Shown one piece after another: positions 1 through 9,166 of a DNA stretch of 64,000 bases. Source of the stretch: Portibacter marinus (lineage in GTDB: Bacteria > Bacteroidota > Bacteroidia > Chitinophagales > Saprospiraceae). How positions within the stretch are numbered: position 1 is the stretch's first letter; each line of letters starts with the position of its first letter. The stretch is taken from assembly GCF_021533195.1 (NCBI RefSeq), contig NZ_JAJNKB010000003.1:459001-523000 (forward strand), read 5' to 3'. The position numbers were made by a program, and so were the translations under genes. The notes under the pieces are model-generated. The model did no database searches. It worked only from the letters and a program-made list of their open reading frames with translations, and had not been told where the DNA came from.

Positions 1-959
1 TCGGCGAAGGCTTCTACTATATAACAGTGGCTGATACCATAGTTGGATACGGTGGAAATTTTACAACATCTGACAGTGTCCAGTTTTGTGTAGAAAGGAC
101 CATCGCAAGTACTTGCGAAGATGATAATCAAAACGGAGATGAAACAGGAATTGACTGTGGTGGAACAGTTTGTAATCCATGTCCTCCTGATTCATGTACG
201 ATGATTGTCATTGATTCTGAAGACTTTGAACAAGGTTTTGGGATATGGAATGATGGAGGCAGTGATTGTGCCTTATATGGTAACAGTTCTTATGCCAGTT
301 CCGGTGATCGATCCATCAGATTAAGAGACAATACAGCCCAATCCGTCTTGACCAGTGATCCCATTGATCTTAGTAGTTATGAGCAGTTGGAATTATCATT
401 TGCTTTCTATGCGAGGAGCATGGAAAAGGATGAGGATTTTTGGTTGCAGCTAAGTACCGACGGTGGTTTGACCTTTGAAACGATTGGAGTATGGGTAAGT
501 GGAACAGACTTTCAAAACGATGTTTTAGATACTGTAACTGTTTCGATTAAAGAGACTACCGATACGCATTCAATCTTTAGATTCAGATGTGACGCAAGTG
601 CCAATAGTGATCAAATTTATCTGGATGACATCACTCTTATAGGTTGTCAGTCAGAAACATGGACAGAAAAGCAACATTTTACCCAGGAAGCAAGCCCATT
701 GTCAGTATCTGATTTAAATATTTACCCAAATCCAGCCTCTGACCAACTGAATGTCCATTTTGCACTGGAAGAGCCTGGAGAGTTTCAATTGGGTCTATTT
801 AACGCAGAAGGTAAAAATTTATATGCCGATCAGATGAGAGGAGAAAAAGGCAACAATGAACTAAACATTGACCTGAAAGAATACAAAGCAGGTGTTTATT
901 ATCTCTACATTGAACACCATGATGAACACCTTGTAAAAAAGTTTGTCATTATACAATAG
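1..959 (+). CDS. T9SS-secreted surface protein, 3' part
   Basis: The reading frame is already open at the left edge (codons start at base 3), so the N-terminus lies outside the window. A Cys/Asp-rich linker (DDNQNGDETGIDCGGTVC) is followed by a roughly 150-residue beta-sandwich region of MAM or concanavalin type. The end is a typical type A sorting domain: IYPNPASDQLNV, a Gly-Val-Tyr-Tyr turn, and KKFVIIQ at the C-terminus. In this phylum such domains direct export through the type IX system and attachment to the cell surface. The function of the missing N-terminal part is unknown. A rho-independent terminator follows 35 bases after the stop. Confidence 0.85.
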   Translation, partial: GEGFYYITVADTIVGYGGNFTTSDSVQFCVERTIASTCEDDNQNGDETGIDCGGTVCNPCPPDSCTMIVIDSEDFEQGFGIWNDGGSDCALYGNSSYASSGDRSIRLRDNTAQSVLTSDPIDLSSYEQLELSFAFYARSMEKDEDFWLQLSTDGGLTFETIGVWVSGTDFQNDVLDTVTVSIKETTDTHSIFRFRCDASANSDQIYLDDITLIGCQSETWTEKQHFTQEASPLSVSDLNIYPNPASDQLNVHFALEEPGEFQLGLFNAEGKNLYADQMRGEKGNNELNIDLKEYKAGVYYLYIEHHDEHLVKKFVIIQ

Positions 960-994
960 GTTACCCCCCGCGTAGCCAAGGTTTTTAACACTTC

Positions 995-1032
995 AGTCAG
1001 GCAATCATAATATGTTTGCCTGACTTTTTTTA
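995..1032 (+). terminator. Rho-independent terminator after the T9SS cargo gene
   Basis: A perfect 10-bp stem (AGTCAGGCAA at 995-1004 with TTGCCTGACT at 1016-1025) closes an 11-nt loop and runs directly into a T tract. It separates the upstream surface-protein gene from thrS. It also argues against any thrS start upstream of 1082, because such a start would lie inside the hairpin. Confidence 0.85.
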
Positions 1033-1046
1033 TCCCATAAAAATCC

Positions 1047-1054
1047 TAATTTTG
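1047..1054 (+). promoter_or_regulatory. Bacteroidota -7 box for thrS
   Basis: TAATTTTG matches the TAnnTTTG -7 consensus used by the Bacteroidota primary sigma factor. It lies 27 nt before the thrS ATG and just downstream of the terminator. I see no TTG -33 element at the usual 17-23 nt spacing, so this rests on the -7 box and its position. Confidence 0.55.
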
Positions 1055-1081
1055 CTTTTTCATCTTAGAAAAAGAGATTAT

Positions 1082-3001
1082 ATGATAAATATTACCTTTC
1101 CGGATGGGAATGTCAGACAGTATGAGGAAGGGACTACTGCATTAGAGATTGCTCAATCTATCAGTGAGGGATTAGCCCGAAATGTACTTTCTGCAGAGGT
1201 CAATGGTGAAATTTGGGATGCTACCAGACCCATACCTGAAGATGCAAAAATCAAGCTTTTTACGTGGAGGGATAGGGAAGGTAAAACAACATTTTGGCAT
1301 TCAAGTGCTCACTTAATGGCTGAAGCCTTGGAATCACTTTACCCCGGCACGAAGTTCGGAATTGGACCTGCAATAGAAACCGGTTTCTATTACGATGTTG
1401 ACATGGGTCAAGAAACATTGACCCCTGAAGACCTTCCTCGCATTGAGCATAAAATGTTAGAATTAGCAAGAGAAAAAAATGGGTATGTTAGAACCGAAGT
1501 TCCCAAGGACGAAGCTGTAGCTTATTTTAAAGATAAAGACGACGAATATAAGTTAGAATTGATAGAAGGTCTGGAAGATGGCAAGATCACATTCTATACC
1601 CAGGGGAATTTCACCGATCTATGTAGAGGACCACATATTCCAGACACCGGACCTATTAAGGCGGTTAAATTGACCAGCCTTGCCGGTGCTTACTGGAGGG
1701 GTGATGAAACGAGAAAACAGCTAACCAGGATTTACGGTGTAACTTTTCCTAAACAGAAGGAATTAAAAGAACACTTAGCATTAATCGAAGAGGCTAAGAA
1801 AAGAGACCACCGAAAACTGGGACAGGAACTTGAATTGTTCATGTTTTCGCAGCGTGTCGGATCCGGCTTACCTATGTGGCTGCCCAAGGGTACACAGATC
1901 AGGGAGCGGTTGCAAAATTTCCTGAGACAGCAGCAAGAGAAAGCAGGTTATCAAATGGTGGTCACACCCCATATTGGACAGAAAGAGCTTTACATCACTT
2001 CAGGCCATTACGAAAAATATGGCGAAGACAGCTTTCAACCTATAAAAACCCCAAGGGAAGGTGAGGAATTTTTACTTAAACCCATGAACTGCCCTCATCA
2101 TTGTGAAATTTTTGCCAATCGTCCCAGGTCCTACAAAGAATTACCATTAAGAATAGGGGAATTCGGCACAGTATATAGATATGAGCAAAGCGGTGAACTT
2201 CACGGTCTGTCCAGAGTACGAGGATTTACACAAGACGATGCCCACCTATTTTGTACAAAAGAACAAGTCAAGGGTGAGTTTTTATCCGTTTTGGCTCTCA
2301 CTAAGCAAGTATTAGAGAAAATGGGTTTTGAAAACTACACAGCTCAAATTTCTCTCAGGGATCCCGACACACCGGAAAAATACATTGGCTCTGTGGAAAA
2401 CTGGGATTCTGCCGAGCGCGCGATCATAGAGGCTACAAAGGAGGTGGATATGGAAACCACCACAGTATTGGGCGAAGCGGCTTTTTACGGTCCTAAACTC
2501 GATTTTATGGTAAGGGATGCCTTGGGCAGATCCTGGCAATTGGGTACCATTCAAGTTGATTATAATCTTCCTGAAAGATTCGAACTGGAATATATAGGAG
2601 CTGACAATAAACCGCACCGTCCAGTTATGATTCATCGCGCACCATTTGGATCCATGGAAAGATTTATGTCCATATTAATTGAACACACAGCAGGCAAGTT
2701 TCCACTTTGGCTTACTCCTGACCAATATGTTATCATACCAGTATCTGATGTTTTTCTACCTTATTGCAAAGAACTGGTCGAGCGACTTGCTGTTCACGAT
2801 ATTAGAGGTTTTATAGACGAAAGAAATGAAACCATTGGCAAAAAAATCAGGGACAACGAACTTCAAAAAATCCCCTTTCTTCTCATTATAGGGGAAACAG
2901 AGGTGGAAAGTAATACCATCGGAGTCCGAATTCAAGGAGAGGGCGATAAAGGGACCATGCCTTTTGATGAGTTTGTATCCTACTTTAATAATTTGCTGTA
3001 A
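1082..3001 (+). CDS. thrS: Threonine--tRNA ligase
   Basis: This enzyme charges tRNA-Thr with threonine in the cytoplasm. From the chosen ATG the protein is 639 residues, the usual family length, and starts with the TGS domain ([19 protein letters not shown]). The editing domain follows, with HSSAH near residue 75. The class II core has the zinc-site segment [12 protein letters not shown], motif 2 around [17 protein letters not shown], and motif 3 [11 protein letters not shown]. The anticodon-binding domain fills the last 90 residues. An in-frame start at 1016 would lie inside the terminator hairpin, so I reject it. The next gene starts on the base after the stop, suggesting one transcript. 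Confidence 0.97.
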   Translation: MINITFPDGNVRQYEEGTTALEIAQSISEGLARNVLSAEVNGEIWDATRPIPEDAKIKLFTWRDREGKTTFWHSSAHLMAEALESLYPGTKFGIGPAIETGFYYDVDMGQETLTPEDLPRIEHKMLELAREKNGYVRTEVPKDEAVAYFKDKDDEYKLELIEGLEDGKITFYTQGNFTDLCRGPHIPDTGPIKAVKLTSLAGAYWRGDETRKQLTRIYGVTFPKQKELKEHLALIEEAKKRDHRKLGQELELFMFSQRVGSGLPMWLPKGTQIRERLQNFLRQQQEKAGYQMVVTPHIGQKELYITSGHYEKYGEDSFQPIKTPREGEEFLLKPMNCPHHCEIFANRPRSYKELPLRIGEFGTVYRYEQSGELHGLSRVRGFTQDDAHLFCTKEQVKGEFLSVLALTKQVLEKMGFENYTAQISLRDPDTPEKYIGSVENWDSAERAIIEATKEVDMETTTVLGEAAFYGPKLDFMVRDALGRSWQLGTIQVDYNLPERFELEYIGADNKPHRPVMIHRAPFGSMERFMSILIEHTAGKFPLWLTPDQYVIIPVSDVFLPYCKELVERLAVHDIRGFIDERNETIGKKIRDNELQKIPFLLIIGETEVESNTIGVRIQGEGDKGTMPFDEFVSYFNNLL

Positions 3002-3742
3002 ATGTACAAAGGTAGGAAAGTTGTCGTTGTTTTGCCAGCCTATAATGCTGCAGCTACACTTGAAAAAACGGTGGCTGAAATTCCTTCCGATCTGGTAGAT
3101 GAAGTTATTCTTTGTGACGATGCGAGTACAGATAATACGGTAGAAAAGGCCAAGGAACTGGGCATCAAACACATCATAAGTCATGAAAAAAACAAAGGGT
3201 ATGGTGGCAATCAAAAGTCACTTTACAATAAGGCCCTCGACCTGGGTGGCAACATAGTAATCATGCTCCATCCCGATTATCAGTATACCCCTAAACTCAT
3301 ACCTTCTATGGTCAACATCATTGGCGAAGAATTGTATCCGGTCGTTTTAGGTTCGAGAATATTAGGAAAGGGGGCGTTAAAAGGAGGTATGCCTTGGTAC
3401 AAATATGTTGCCAATCGACTTTTGACTTTCATCCAAAATCTGATGATCAATTACAAACTTTCAGAATACCATACTGGATACAGGGCATTTAGTGATGATG
3501 TTTTGCGTTCCATTAATTTTAATGCCAATGACGATGACTTTGTATTTGACAATGAGATGCTAAGTCAAATCATCTTTAAGGGTTTTGATATAGGTGAGGT
3601 CACTTGTCCTACCAAGTACTTCGAGGAAGCGAGTTCCATCAATATTCCACGATCCATTAAATACGGATTAGGAGTATTAAGAGTATCCGTCATACATTTG
3701 CTGAATAAAATGGGAATGATGAGGTCAGAAATTTATAAGTAG
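3002..3742 (+). CDS. Family 2 glycosyltransferase (DPM-like)
   Basis: A 246-residue GT-A fold enzyme. It opens with VVVVLPAYNAAATLEKTV, has the nucleotide-binding acidic pair in CDDASTDNT, and carries NKGYGGNQKSLYNKAL and HPDYQYTP, as in dolichyl/polyprenyl-phosphate mannosyltransferase-like proteins. No hydrophobic C-terminal anchor is evident, so it is probably cytosolic or peripheral. It likely transfers a sugar from a nucleotide donor to a lipid carrier or glycan; the acceptor cannot be read from the sequence. Its ATG directly follows the thrS stop with no spacer, so it is probably co-transcribed and translationally coupled with thrS, an unexpected pairing. Confidence 0.88.
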   Translation: MYKGRKVVVVLPAYNAAATLEKTVAEIPSDLVDEVILCDDASTDNTVEKAKELGIKHIISHEKNKGYGGNQKSLYNKALDLGGNIVIMLHPDYQYTPKLIPSMVNIIGEELYPVVLGSRILGKGALKGGMPWYKYVANRLLTFIQNLMINYKLSEYHTGYRAFSDDVLRSINFNANDDDFVFDNEMLSQIIFKGFDIGEVTCPTKYFEEASSINIPRSIKYGLGVLRVSVIHLLNKMGMMRSEIYK

Positions 3743-3766
3743 TAGCGTTCTTTCGAAGCTTTCGCA

Positions 3767-4456
3767 TTAAAGTAGTTTTCTATTCAAGTCGATCATTCTG
3801 TCTTGAGCTTGTATGCCCTTTCTGAGGTAAAGTATAAATATGGAAAAATTGACATAATTTACTTTCCACCATGAATTTCGTTCATATTTTCTGGCAGAAA
3901 CTACCAGAGGTTCCTTGATGATGGTAAATTTCAGTCCGGTCTTTTTTGCTCTTCTAAAGAAATCGAAGTCTTCCATTATTCTCCACTTTGTATTGAAACC
4001 ACCTAAGTGCTGAAAATTTTGCTTTTTAATAAATAAAGATTGATCTCCTCCTCCCGCAAATAATCCATCGAATCGCGTAAAAAAAGAATTCATTTTGAGC
4101 ATCCATTTCGATGAATTGAATTTATAAGAAAAAATTCCAAATTGATTTTCTGCCAAAGCTTCCTGAATTTTGACAATAAAGTTAGCAGGGGGACGCGCAT
4201 CCGCATGTAGAAAATAAAGAATATTATGATCGGCATGTTGGGCTCCGTAGTTCATTTGAAAGGCTCTGGAAGCTTTAGGCGATTTGATTGCTTTTACTCC
4301 CAATTTTTCTGCTGACTTGCATCCCTTGTCTTCCGAAGTGGGGGCATCACAGATGATGATTTCAATATCTTCACCTGACCTACAAGAACGAATATGTTGA
4401 ATCAAATCACATATATTGGCTTCTTCATTAAAGGTAGGGACTATGACACTTATCAT
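3767..4456 (-). CDS. TIGR04283-type family 2 glycosyltransferase
   Basis: A 229-residue GT-A enzyme. It begins ISVIVPTFNEEANICDLI and has the acidic motif in IIICDAPTSEDKG, the segment LYFLHADARPP, and a GGGDQSLFIKK loop. That layout fits the TIGR04283 group of small glycosyltransferases often annotated as selenodomain-associated transferase 2. The substrate is unknown. It converges on the preceding glycosyltransferase with a 24-bp gap and diverges from the DUF547 gene. The two neighbouring transferases belong to different GT2 subgroups, so this is not a recent duplication. Confidence 0.85.
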   Translation of the reverse strand: MISVIVPTFNEEANICDLIQHIRSCRSGEDIEIIICDAPTSEDKGCKSAEKLGVKAIKSPKASRAFQMNYGAQHADHNILYFLHADARPPANFIVKIQEALAENQFGIFSYKFNSSKWMLKMNSFFTRFDGLFAGGGDQSLFIKKQNFQHLGGFNTKWRIMEDFDFFRRAKKTGLKFTIIKEPLVVSARKYERNSWWKVNYVNFSIFILYLRKGIQAQDRMIDLNRKLL

Positions 4457-4527
4457 CTATTCAAAAAATTAAACGAACAATCCGATTTCCTATTCATTTA
4501 CGTACTTGATTAAAAAGATAGATTTCT

Positions 4528-5292
4528 ATGAGAAAATATATTTGTACAGCAATTCTTACAGTTTTTGTTAGTTTCACAAGCTTGACTGCCCAATATGAAG
4601 ACAATATGATAAAGTTATCACAAGACTTTCTAAAAGCACTGCAAGATAAAAAACCCACAGAAGAATATAAGAAGGTTTTGGCTGATATTGATCTTGATAA
4701 GCTTGCCTCCCAGATAGATACTGACAGAAAACGACTGGCTTTCTGGATTAACATCTACAATGCATATATTATGGATATACTCAAGGATGCTCCTGGCAAA
4801 TATGACGATCGTGGCGAATTCTTCAAAGCAGATCAAATAAAGATTGCCGGAAAAAATGTAAGCTTTGATGATATTGAGCATGGTGTCATCAGAAGCTCGG
4901 TCCTTAAATTATCATGGGGTTATTTTAGCAAATGGTTCGTTTCAGAGTGGGAACGTAAACTCAGAACTGATCATAGAGATTATCGTATCCATTTTGCCTT
5001 GAATTGTGGTGCCAAGTCATGTCCGCCAGTGGCCATCTATGATGATCAGACCATCAATGAAGATTTAGAAGAAATAACGGAGCAATATCTTACCAGAGTA
5101 AGTGAATATAAAGAAGAAGAAGATAAGGTGATCACCACTCCGTTGATGAGTTGGTTCAGAGGAGATTTCGGCGGGAAAAGCGGTTCTAAAGAGATATTGG
5201 AAAAGTTCGACATTATCCCTAATACTGATGTAGAACTCGAATTTGGTGACTATGACTGGACCCTGGACTTATTTAATTTCACTACGATTTAA
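4528..5292 (+). CDS. DUF547 domain protein, exported
   Basis: A 254-residue protein with a signal peptide (ICTAILTVFVSFTSLTAQ). The body carries the DUF547 signature: RLAFWINIYNAYIMDIL, a conserved DIEHGVIR block, and FALNCGAKSCPPV with its two conserved cysteines. It is predicted to be periplasmic or exported. DUF547 has no established biochemical activity that I know of. Its last 24 bp overlap the 3' end of the convergent gene behind it. Confidence 0.85.
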   Translation: MRKYICTAILTVFVSFTSLTAQYEDNMIKLSQDFLKALQDKKPTEEYKKVLADIDLDKLASQIDTDRKRLAFWINIYNAYIMDILKDAPGKYDDRGEFFKADQIKIAGKNVSFDDIEHGVIRSSVLKLSWGYFSKWFVSEWERKLRTDHRDYRIHFALNCGAKSCPPVAIYDDQTINEDLEEITEQYLTRVSEYKEEEDKVITTPLMSWFRGDFGGKSGSKEILEKFDIIPNTDVELEFGDYDWTLDLFNFTTI

Positions 5293-5676
5293 GGAAGTAC
5301 TCATCTTCCATTCGATGTTGATCAGTATCAATACGATGATAATTTCTATAATGAAATAAGTATATCCGATATAGGTCAATGATGCCTTGTGAATTACAAT
5401 CATGATAAGGGTTACCAAACAGTAGGATAGGTTCAGTAGCGCAATGATTTTGAGGTAAGAACTTGGATATTTTAGTTTGCTAAAATGACAGGTAAAAGAA
5501 TATACGGCGAACATCAGTCCTGCCACTGCCAATAGTCTTAAAACATGAATGGGCATCCCGATATAGAATTGGAAGTATGGCAATACAACTCCGACCATTA
5601 GTGCAGTGATCAATGCACCTATTGCGTCAATCAAGAAGACATTTTCAATGTTAATTCTATTGAGTAGGAAAATCAC
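5269..5676 (-). CDS. Small integral membrane protein, unknown function
   Basis: A 135-residue hydrophobic protein with about four predicted membrane helices (residues near 15-35, 45-62, 75-95 and 102-122) and a short basic cytoplasmic tail. The only good start is a GTG; the first internal Met is at about residue 27. I do not recognise the family. Its 3' end overlaps the DUF547 gene on the other strand by 24 bp. The membrane pattern makes a real gene likely, but the start is uncertain. Confidence 0.65.
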   Translation of the reverse strand: MIFLLNRINIENVFLIDAIGALITALMVGVVLPYFQFYIGMPIHVLRLLAVAGLMFAVYSFTCHFSKLKYPSSYLKIIALLNLSYCLVTLIMIVIHKASLTYIGYTYFIIEIIIVLILINIEWKMSTSLNRSEIK

Positions 5677-5782
5677 TCACTATAAATTTCTTACTCACCA
5701 AAATACGAAATGATTCTGTAGCATAACCAATGAATAGGTATGTAGATTCAACCCAGAACGTATAAACATGATCATTCCTAAT

Positions 5783-6850
5783 CTAAAACGCCTCACCAAA
5801 AGTAATGTACAGTCCGGAGGTGTTTTTCCCAATGGCATAATCTAAGCGAGCGTTCAATCGATCCTCCTCATTAATCATGTATCTTAATCCTAATCCTGCA
5901 TTCCATTTAGTAAGTGCAGGATTGATCTTATCCAATGAAGGTCCCACATTCCCAAGGCTTCCGAAGACAACAGCTCCAAATCTTCTCCAGATCTGAAATC
6001 GATATTCTGATTGAAACATCATCAATGCATTATCGCGATAATATCCTTCATAATAGCCTCTGGCTTTCTTCGTGCCACCGTATAGAAGATATTCCTGAAA
6101 AGGCGGTGTTCCAAAGGTGGTACCTCCATATAGATTGAGGGCCAATACTTGTCCCTTTGCCAATGGTATGTACTTAATAATGTCAGACGTGATTCTGCTG
6201 AAGCTGAAATTACTTCCTAACAGCGCGCCGTTATGTTCAAAAGTGGTCGTAATAAACCAACCTTTTGTGGCGCTGAAGTTGTAATCTCTTGAATCATAGG
6301 TATGCACGAGACCCCCAAGTGAAATCAAACTTCCTTGATATCCTGGCACCTTTTGATTCAACAACGCTCCTTCCGGATCCAATTCCACAACCCTGTAGTC
6401 ATCGAAATTATATTTAACACCAACAAAATGATTCCCATAAAACCGATAAAGAGCATTGATTCGAAACCTGGGGAAATTCACCGTAAATACTTCAAAGTCC
6501 TCCCGATATTCAGGCCCAATTCCGTAATAGTTAAAGAAATAGCGAAAGTATCCCACTTCTCCTTTGACCACATAGGTGTTCTTACCCCAGTTGAATTCAA
6601 ATGGCAAATAGGTCAGAAGTTGATTCTGTAAGGTATAGGCACCTCCTAAAAGCATGGTTGAAGGCCTGTAGGAGCTATCTTGCAAATAAAAATTGGCATT
6701 GACCAATCCTCCAAAGCCCAATCCAGTCTCCGGTGTGTAAAAAGCAAATGGCAAAGCACTCCATTGAACTTTCTTTTCTTTTTTATCCTGACCATAGATT
6801 GAAAAGCATATGAATAATATGCAGATGAACAGCAGACTTTTTTTCTTCAC
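5783..6850 (-). CDS. Omp85/surface antigen (D15)-like beta-barrel protein
   Basis: A 355-residue outer-membrane protein. The signal peptide KKKSLLFICILFICFSIYGQ is followed by alternating amphipathic beta strands, a GGLVHTYDSRDYNFSATKGW segment typical of the Omp85 barrel, GGTKKARGYYEGYYRD, and a C-terminal Phe (YITFGEAF) as a barrel-assembly signal. There are no POTRA domains, so it resembles the short barrel-only D15 family rather than BamA. Its ATG overlaps the GSCFA stop by 4 bp, so the two genes are probably co-translated. Confidence 0.85.
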   Translation of the reverse strand: MKKKSLLFICILFICFSIYGQDKKEKKVQWSALPFAFYTPETGLGFGGLVNANFYLQDSSYRPSTMLLGGAYTLQNQLLTYLPFEFNWGKNTYVVKGEVGYFRYFFNYYGIGPEYREDFEVFTVNFPRFRINALYRFYGNHFVGVKYNFDDYRVVELDPEGALLNQKVPGYQGSLISLGGLVHTYDSRDYNFSATKGWFITTTFEHNGALLGSNFSFSRITSDIIKYIPLAKGQVLALNLYGGTTFGTPPFQEYLLYGGTKKARGYYEGYYRDNALMMFQSEYRFQIWRRFGAVVFGSLGNVGPSLDKINPALTKWNAGLGLRYMINEEDRLNARLDYAIGKNTSGLYITFGEAF

Positions 6851-7815
6851 TTATTGATTCTTTTCATAACCTCTTGTTTCTCTTCTTCTAAATCTACTGT
6901 CGAATGTGCCTGTAGGGTTTTTATTCTTTCTAATAATTTATTTAGAAATGCCAAATGATTTTCAGAATCCTTGAAAAATGGTCGATGAGCCAGATCACGC
7001 TTAATGTCAAATATTCTCTTTCTCAATTCAGATTCCTGAGCATTAAAACATTGACCTATAAAAAAATTAAGAATATAATCAATGGCTTTCTTCGTAGGAT
7101 GTACCATATCGTCTCTGAAGTACCTGTAATCTCTTAAATCATCCAGCAACAATTCGTAAGAAGGAAAATAGGTTACCCCGTCTAGTTGTGAAGCTGCTAG
7201 CAATAGTGTCGATTTACTTAGGTTATTTTCTATCATCCCATCTCTCAAATGTCTAACTGGACTGACGGTGACAATGATATCCATCTCATTATTTAACGCT
7301 TTCATTTCTTTGATACCGCGGTGCAAAACCTCTACTACTTCATGCACAGACAGTCTTTTCTTCACAAAATTCTTTTGTGGAACTTTGTGACAGTTATTCA
7401 CCGCCTCATCAGAATTTAAAAGAAAATAAGTGAATGCAGTGCCCAAACTTAGAATCAAAACATCTGGTGTGCCAAAGTTGCTGGCTTCTTTCTGTTTCAA
7501 CTTTATTTTCTCTGACACCTCAGTTCTTGATAGACCTGAAAAATCAGAATGAAAATCATAATGGGCGTAAATTCCATGATTCTCAAATATATCCTCCTGT
7601 TTCACTTTAACCTGACCTAAGTAATAGTAAATACTTTCCGCCATGGAAATGGGATTATAAGTGATACCGCATGGATTCAAATAAGATTTGAACTTCATCT
7701 GAATCAGGTACCTGTGCAAATGCTCAGCAAAGCATGAACCTATACAAAGTATCTTCTTGGAATAATCAATGATCTCTTTTGATTCGTAATTTTTTAGCTC
7801 CGTTCTAAATTTCAT
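6847..7815 (-). CDS. GSCFA family protein (SGNH hydrolase-like)
   Basis: A 322-residue protein with the family-defining GSCFA motif (LCIGSCFAEHLHRYL), the SLGTAFTYFL block, TVSPVRHLRDGMIENNLSKS, and a late DDMVHPTKKA segment. The early Ser block and late Asp-x-x-His pattern fit an SGNH/GDSL-type esterase or acyltransferase fold. The substrate is unknown. It is first in an operon with the Omp85-like gene and is divergent from the gene starting at 7850, with only 34 bp between the start codons. Confidence 0.85.
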   Translation of the reverse strand: MKFRTELKNYESKEIIDYSKKILCIGSCFAEHLHRYLIQMKFKSYLNPCGITYNPISMAESIYYYLGQVKVKQEDIFENHGIYAHYDFHSDFSGLSRTEVSEKIKLKQKEASNFGTPDVLILSLGTAFTYFLLNSDEAVNNCHKVPQKNFVKKRLSVHEVVEVLHRGIKEMKALNNEMDIIVTVSPVRHLRDGMIENNLSKSTLLLAASQLDGVTYFPSYELLLDDLRDYRYFRDDMVHPTKKAIDYILNFFIGQCFNAQESELRKRIFDIKRDLAHRPFFKDSENHLAFLNKLLERIKTLQAHSTVDLEEEKQEVMKRINK

Positions 7816-7820
7816 AGGCT

Positions 7821-7828
7821 CTAAAGTA
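7821..7828 (-). promoter_or_regulatory. Near-consensus -7 box for the GSCFA operon
   Basis: Read on the minus strand this is TACTTTAG, one mismatch from TAnnTTTG, placed 5 nt before the GSCFA ATG. It sits back-to-back with the plus-strand box at 7838-7845, so the upstream elements of each promoter would lie inside the opposite gene. Confidence 0.3.
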
Positions 7829-7837
7829 TTAAAATCT

Positions 7838-7845
7838 TACTTTTG
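7838..7845 (+). promoter_or_regulatory. -7 box directly before the ATG at 7850
   Basis: TACTTTTG is a full match to TAnnTTTG and ends 4 nt before the start codon. If used, transcription would start at or next to the ATG, giving a leaderless message. No clear -33 TTG is visible. Confidence 0.5.
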
Positions 7846-7849
7846 CCGA

Positions 7850-9166
7850 ATGGGTTTTTTTGACGATTTATTCAACAGAAGCAAGGAGACCGGAAATGGT
7901 AGAGAATACTCCCTTGGAAGGTTCAGTGATGCATATAAACCAAGTTCCTATCAGGACATTTGGGAGCAATCCCTTCTTTCCTTTGAAAACGAAAAATATA
8001 CAGACTCCGTCAAGCTTCTTTTAGAGTTTCTGCTGAACAACGAAAAGGACAATATCTCGTGGAAAGAGGAATCGGAAGTCATCAGATTTGAACTACTTCA
8101 GGGTTCAAAGGTAGTCACCGGCCTACTAAACGACACTCATTTTCGAGCGGAGGTGAAAATTGCCAAAACTGCAGACTTAAACATTGGATTAAGTCGAAAA
8201 CTTCTGGAACGGAATTATTTACTAAAGTTCTCCCGCTTCGCACTGGACGAAAACGATCATATCTTGCTGATTTTTAATAGCTATAAGGTTGACGCAAGTC
8301 CCAATAAATTATATCAGGCACTGAAAGAAATGGCTACTCAAGCAGACAAGCTGGATGATTTGTTGATTGATGAATTTAGAGACCTTGAACCCATTAATAT
8401 AGACCATATCCGTCCACGTTCTGAGGAGCAAAAAGAAAAGCAATACCAGTATTTAATTAAACAGCTGGAGCAATGTTTTGATGAGATAGATAATGGCAAA
8501 TTGAATATAGATCAATTCCCGGGTGGTCTTTCATTTTTATTGCTGGCCCTAAATTATAAACTGGATTATTTACTAACTCCAGAAGGTTTTCTAATGGATA
8601 CTCTAGAGCAGAATCACAGAAATTATTTCTCAAATAATCATGGAGAGTTAGGTCGAAAGAATAATATGTTTATCAAGTCCTTCCGAAAAATCCTGGATAG
8701 AGAGAAAGAAGAAATTAAAGCAGAATTTTATGATGTGGTAAGTACATTTGGTTTGCCATCGCCGACGCCACATGAGGTTTTGGTTCAACTGATAGACAAG
8801 GAACTTGGAAATATACAGTGGTATAAAGACAACAATCACGACGCTATTGCACTTGCCATTCCAGGCTATATTGTAGGGTATAGTTTATTCAGCTATGCTT
8901 TGCCTAAACCTGATATGGATCTCTTAGCGCTTTTCTACAGAATCACTGAGAAGGATTTCTTCACTAACAATGCCTTTTACAAAGCTGATAAATTGAATAC
9001 AAAGAGCATCAAAAAAGAAATCGAGCAAATTGAACAAGAATATCGAAATATCCATCCGCTACTAGAAATAGATCCGGGTATTTTGGATTTTTCCAACATG
9101 GTCAATTTCTGTGAAACTTATTTGATAATGATAAAGAATATCACACTGTATGGAGAAGATCGTTGA
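7850..9166 (+). CDS. Unknown protein, possible YbjN/T3S-chaperone-like N-terminal domain
   Basis: A 438-residue soluble protein without signal peptide or membrane helix. Residues about 30-165 (SSYQDIWEQSLLSFENEKY onward) alternate helix and strand as in YbjN or type III chaperone-like folds, with RKLLERNYLLKFSRFALDE at the core. Residues 190-438 look mostly helical. I do not recognise the full-length family. It overlaps the protease gene by 17 bp, so the two are translationally coupled. The protease also ends in a YbjN-like region, suggesting that the two proteins might pair. The domain call comes from pattern alone and needs a profile search. Confidence 0.6.
   Translation: MGFFDDLFNRSKETGNGREYSLGRFSDAYKPSSYQDIWEQSLLSFENEKYTDSVKLLLEFLLNNEKDNISWKEESEVIRFELLQGSKVVTGLLNDTHFRAEVKIAKTADLNIGLSRKLLERNYLLKFSRFALDENDHILLIFNSYKVDASPNKLYQALKEMATQADKLDDLLIDEFRDLEPINIDHIRPRSEEQKEKQYQYLIKQLEQCFDEIDNGKLNIDQFPGGLSFLLLALNYKLDYLLTPEGFLMDTLEQNHRNYFSNNHGELGRKNNMFIKSFRKILDREKEEIKAEFYDVVSTFGLPSPTPHEVLVQLIDKELGNIQWYKDNNHDAIALAIPGYIVGYSLFSYALPKPDMDLLALFYRITEKDFFTNNAFYKADKLNTKSIKKEIEQIEQEYRNIHPLLEIDPGILDFSNMVNFCETYLIMIKNITLYGEDR

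Noticed and set aside
1016-1081. Upstream start for thrS
   Set aside because: It lies in the terminator hairpin and before the -7 box; the ATG at 1082 gives the normal TGS-domain start.
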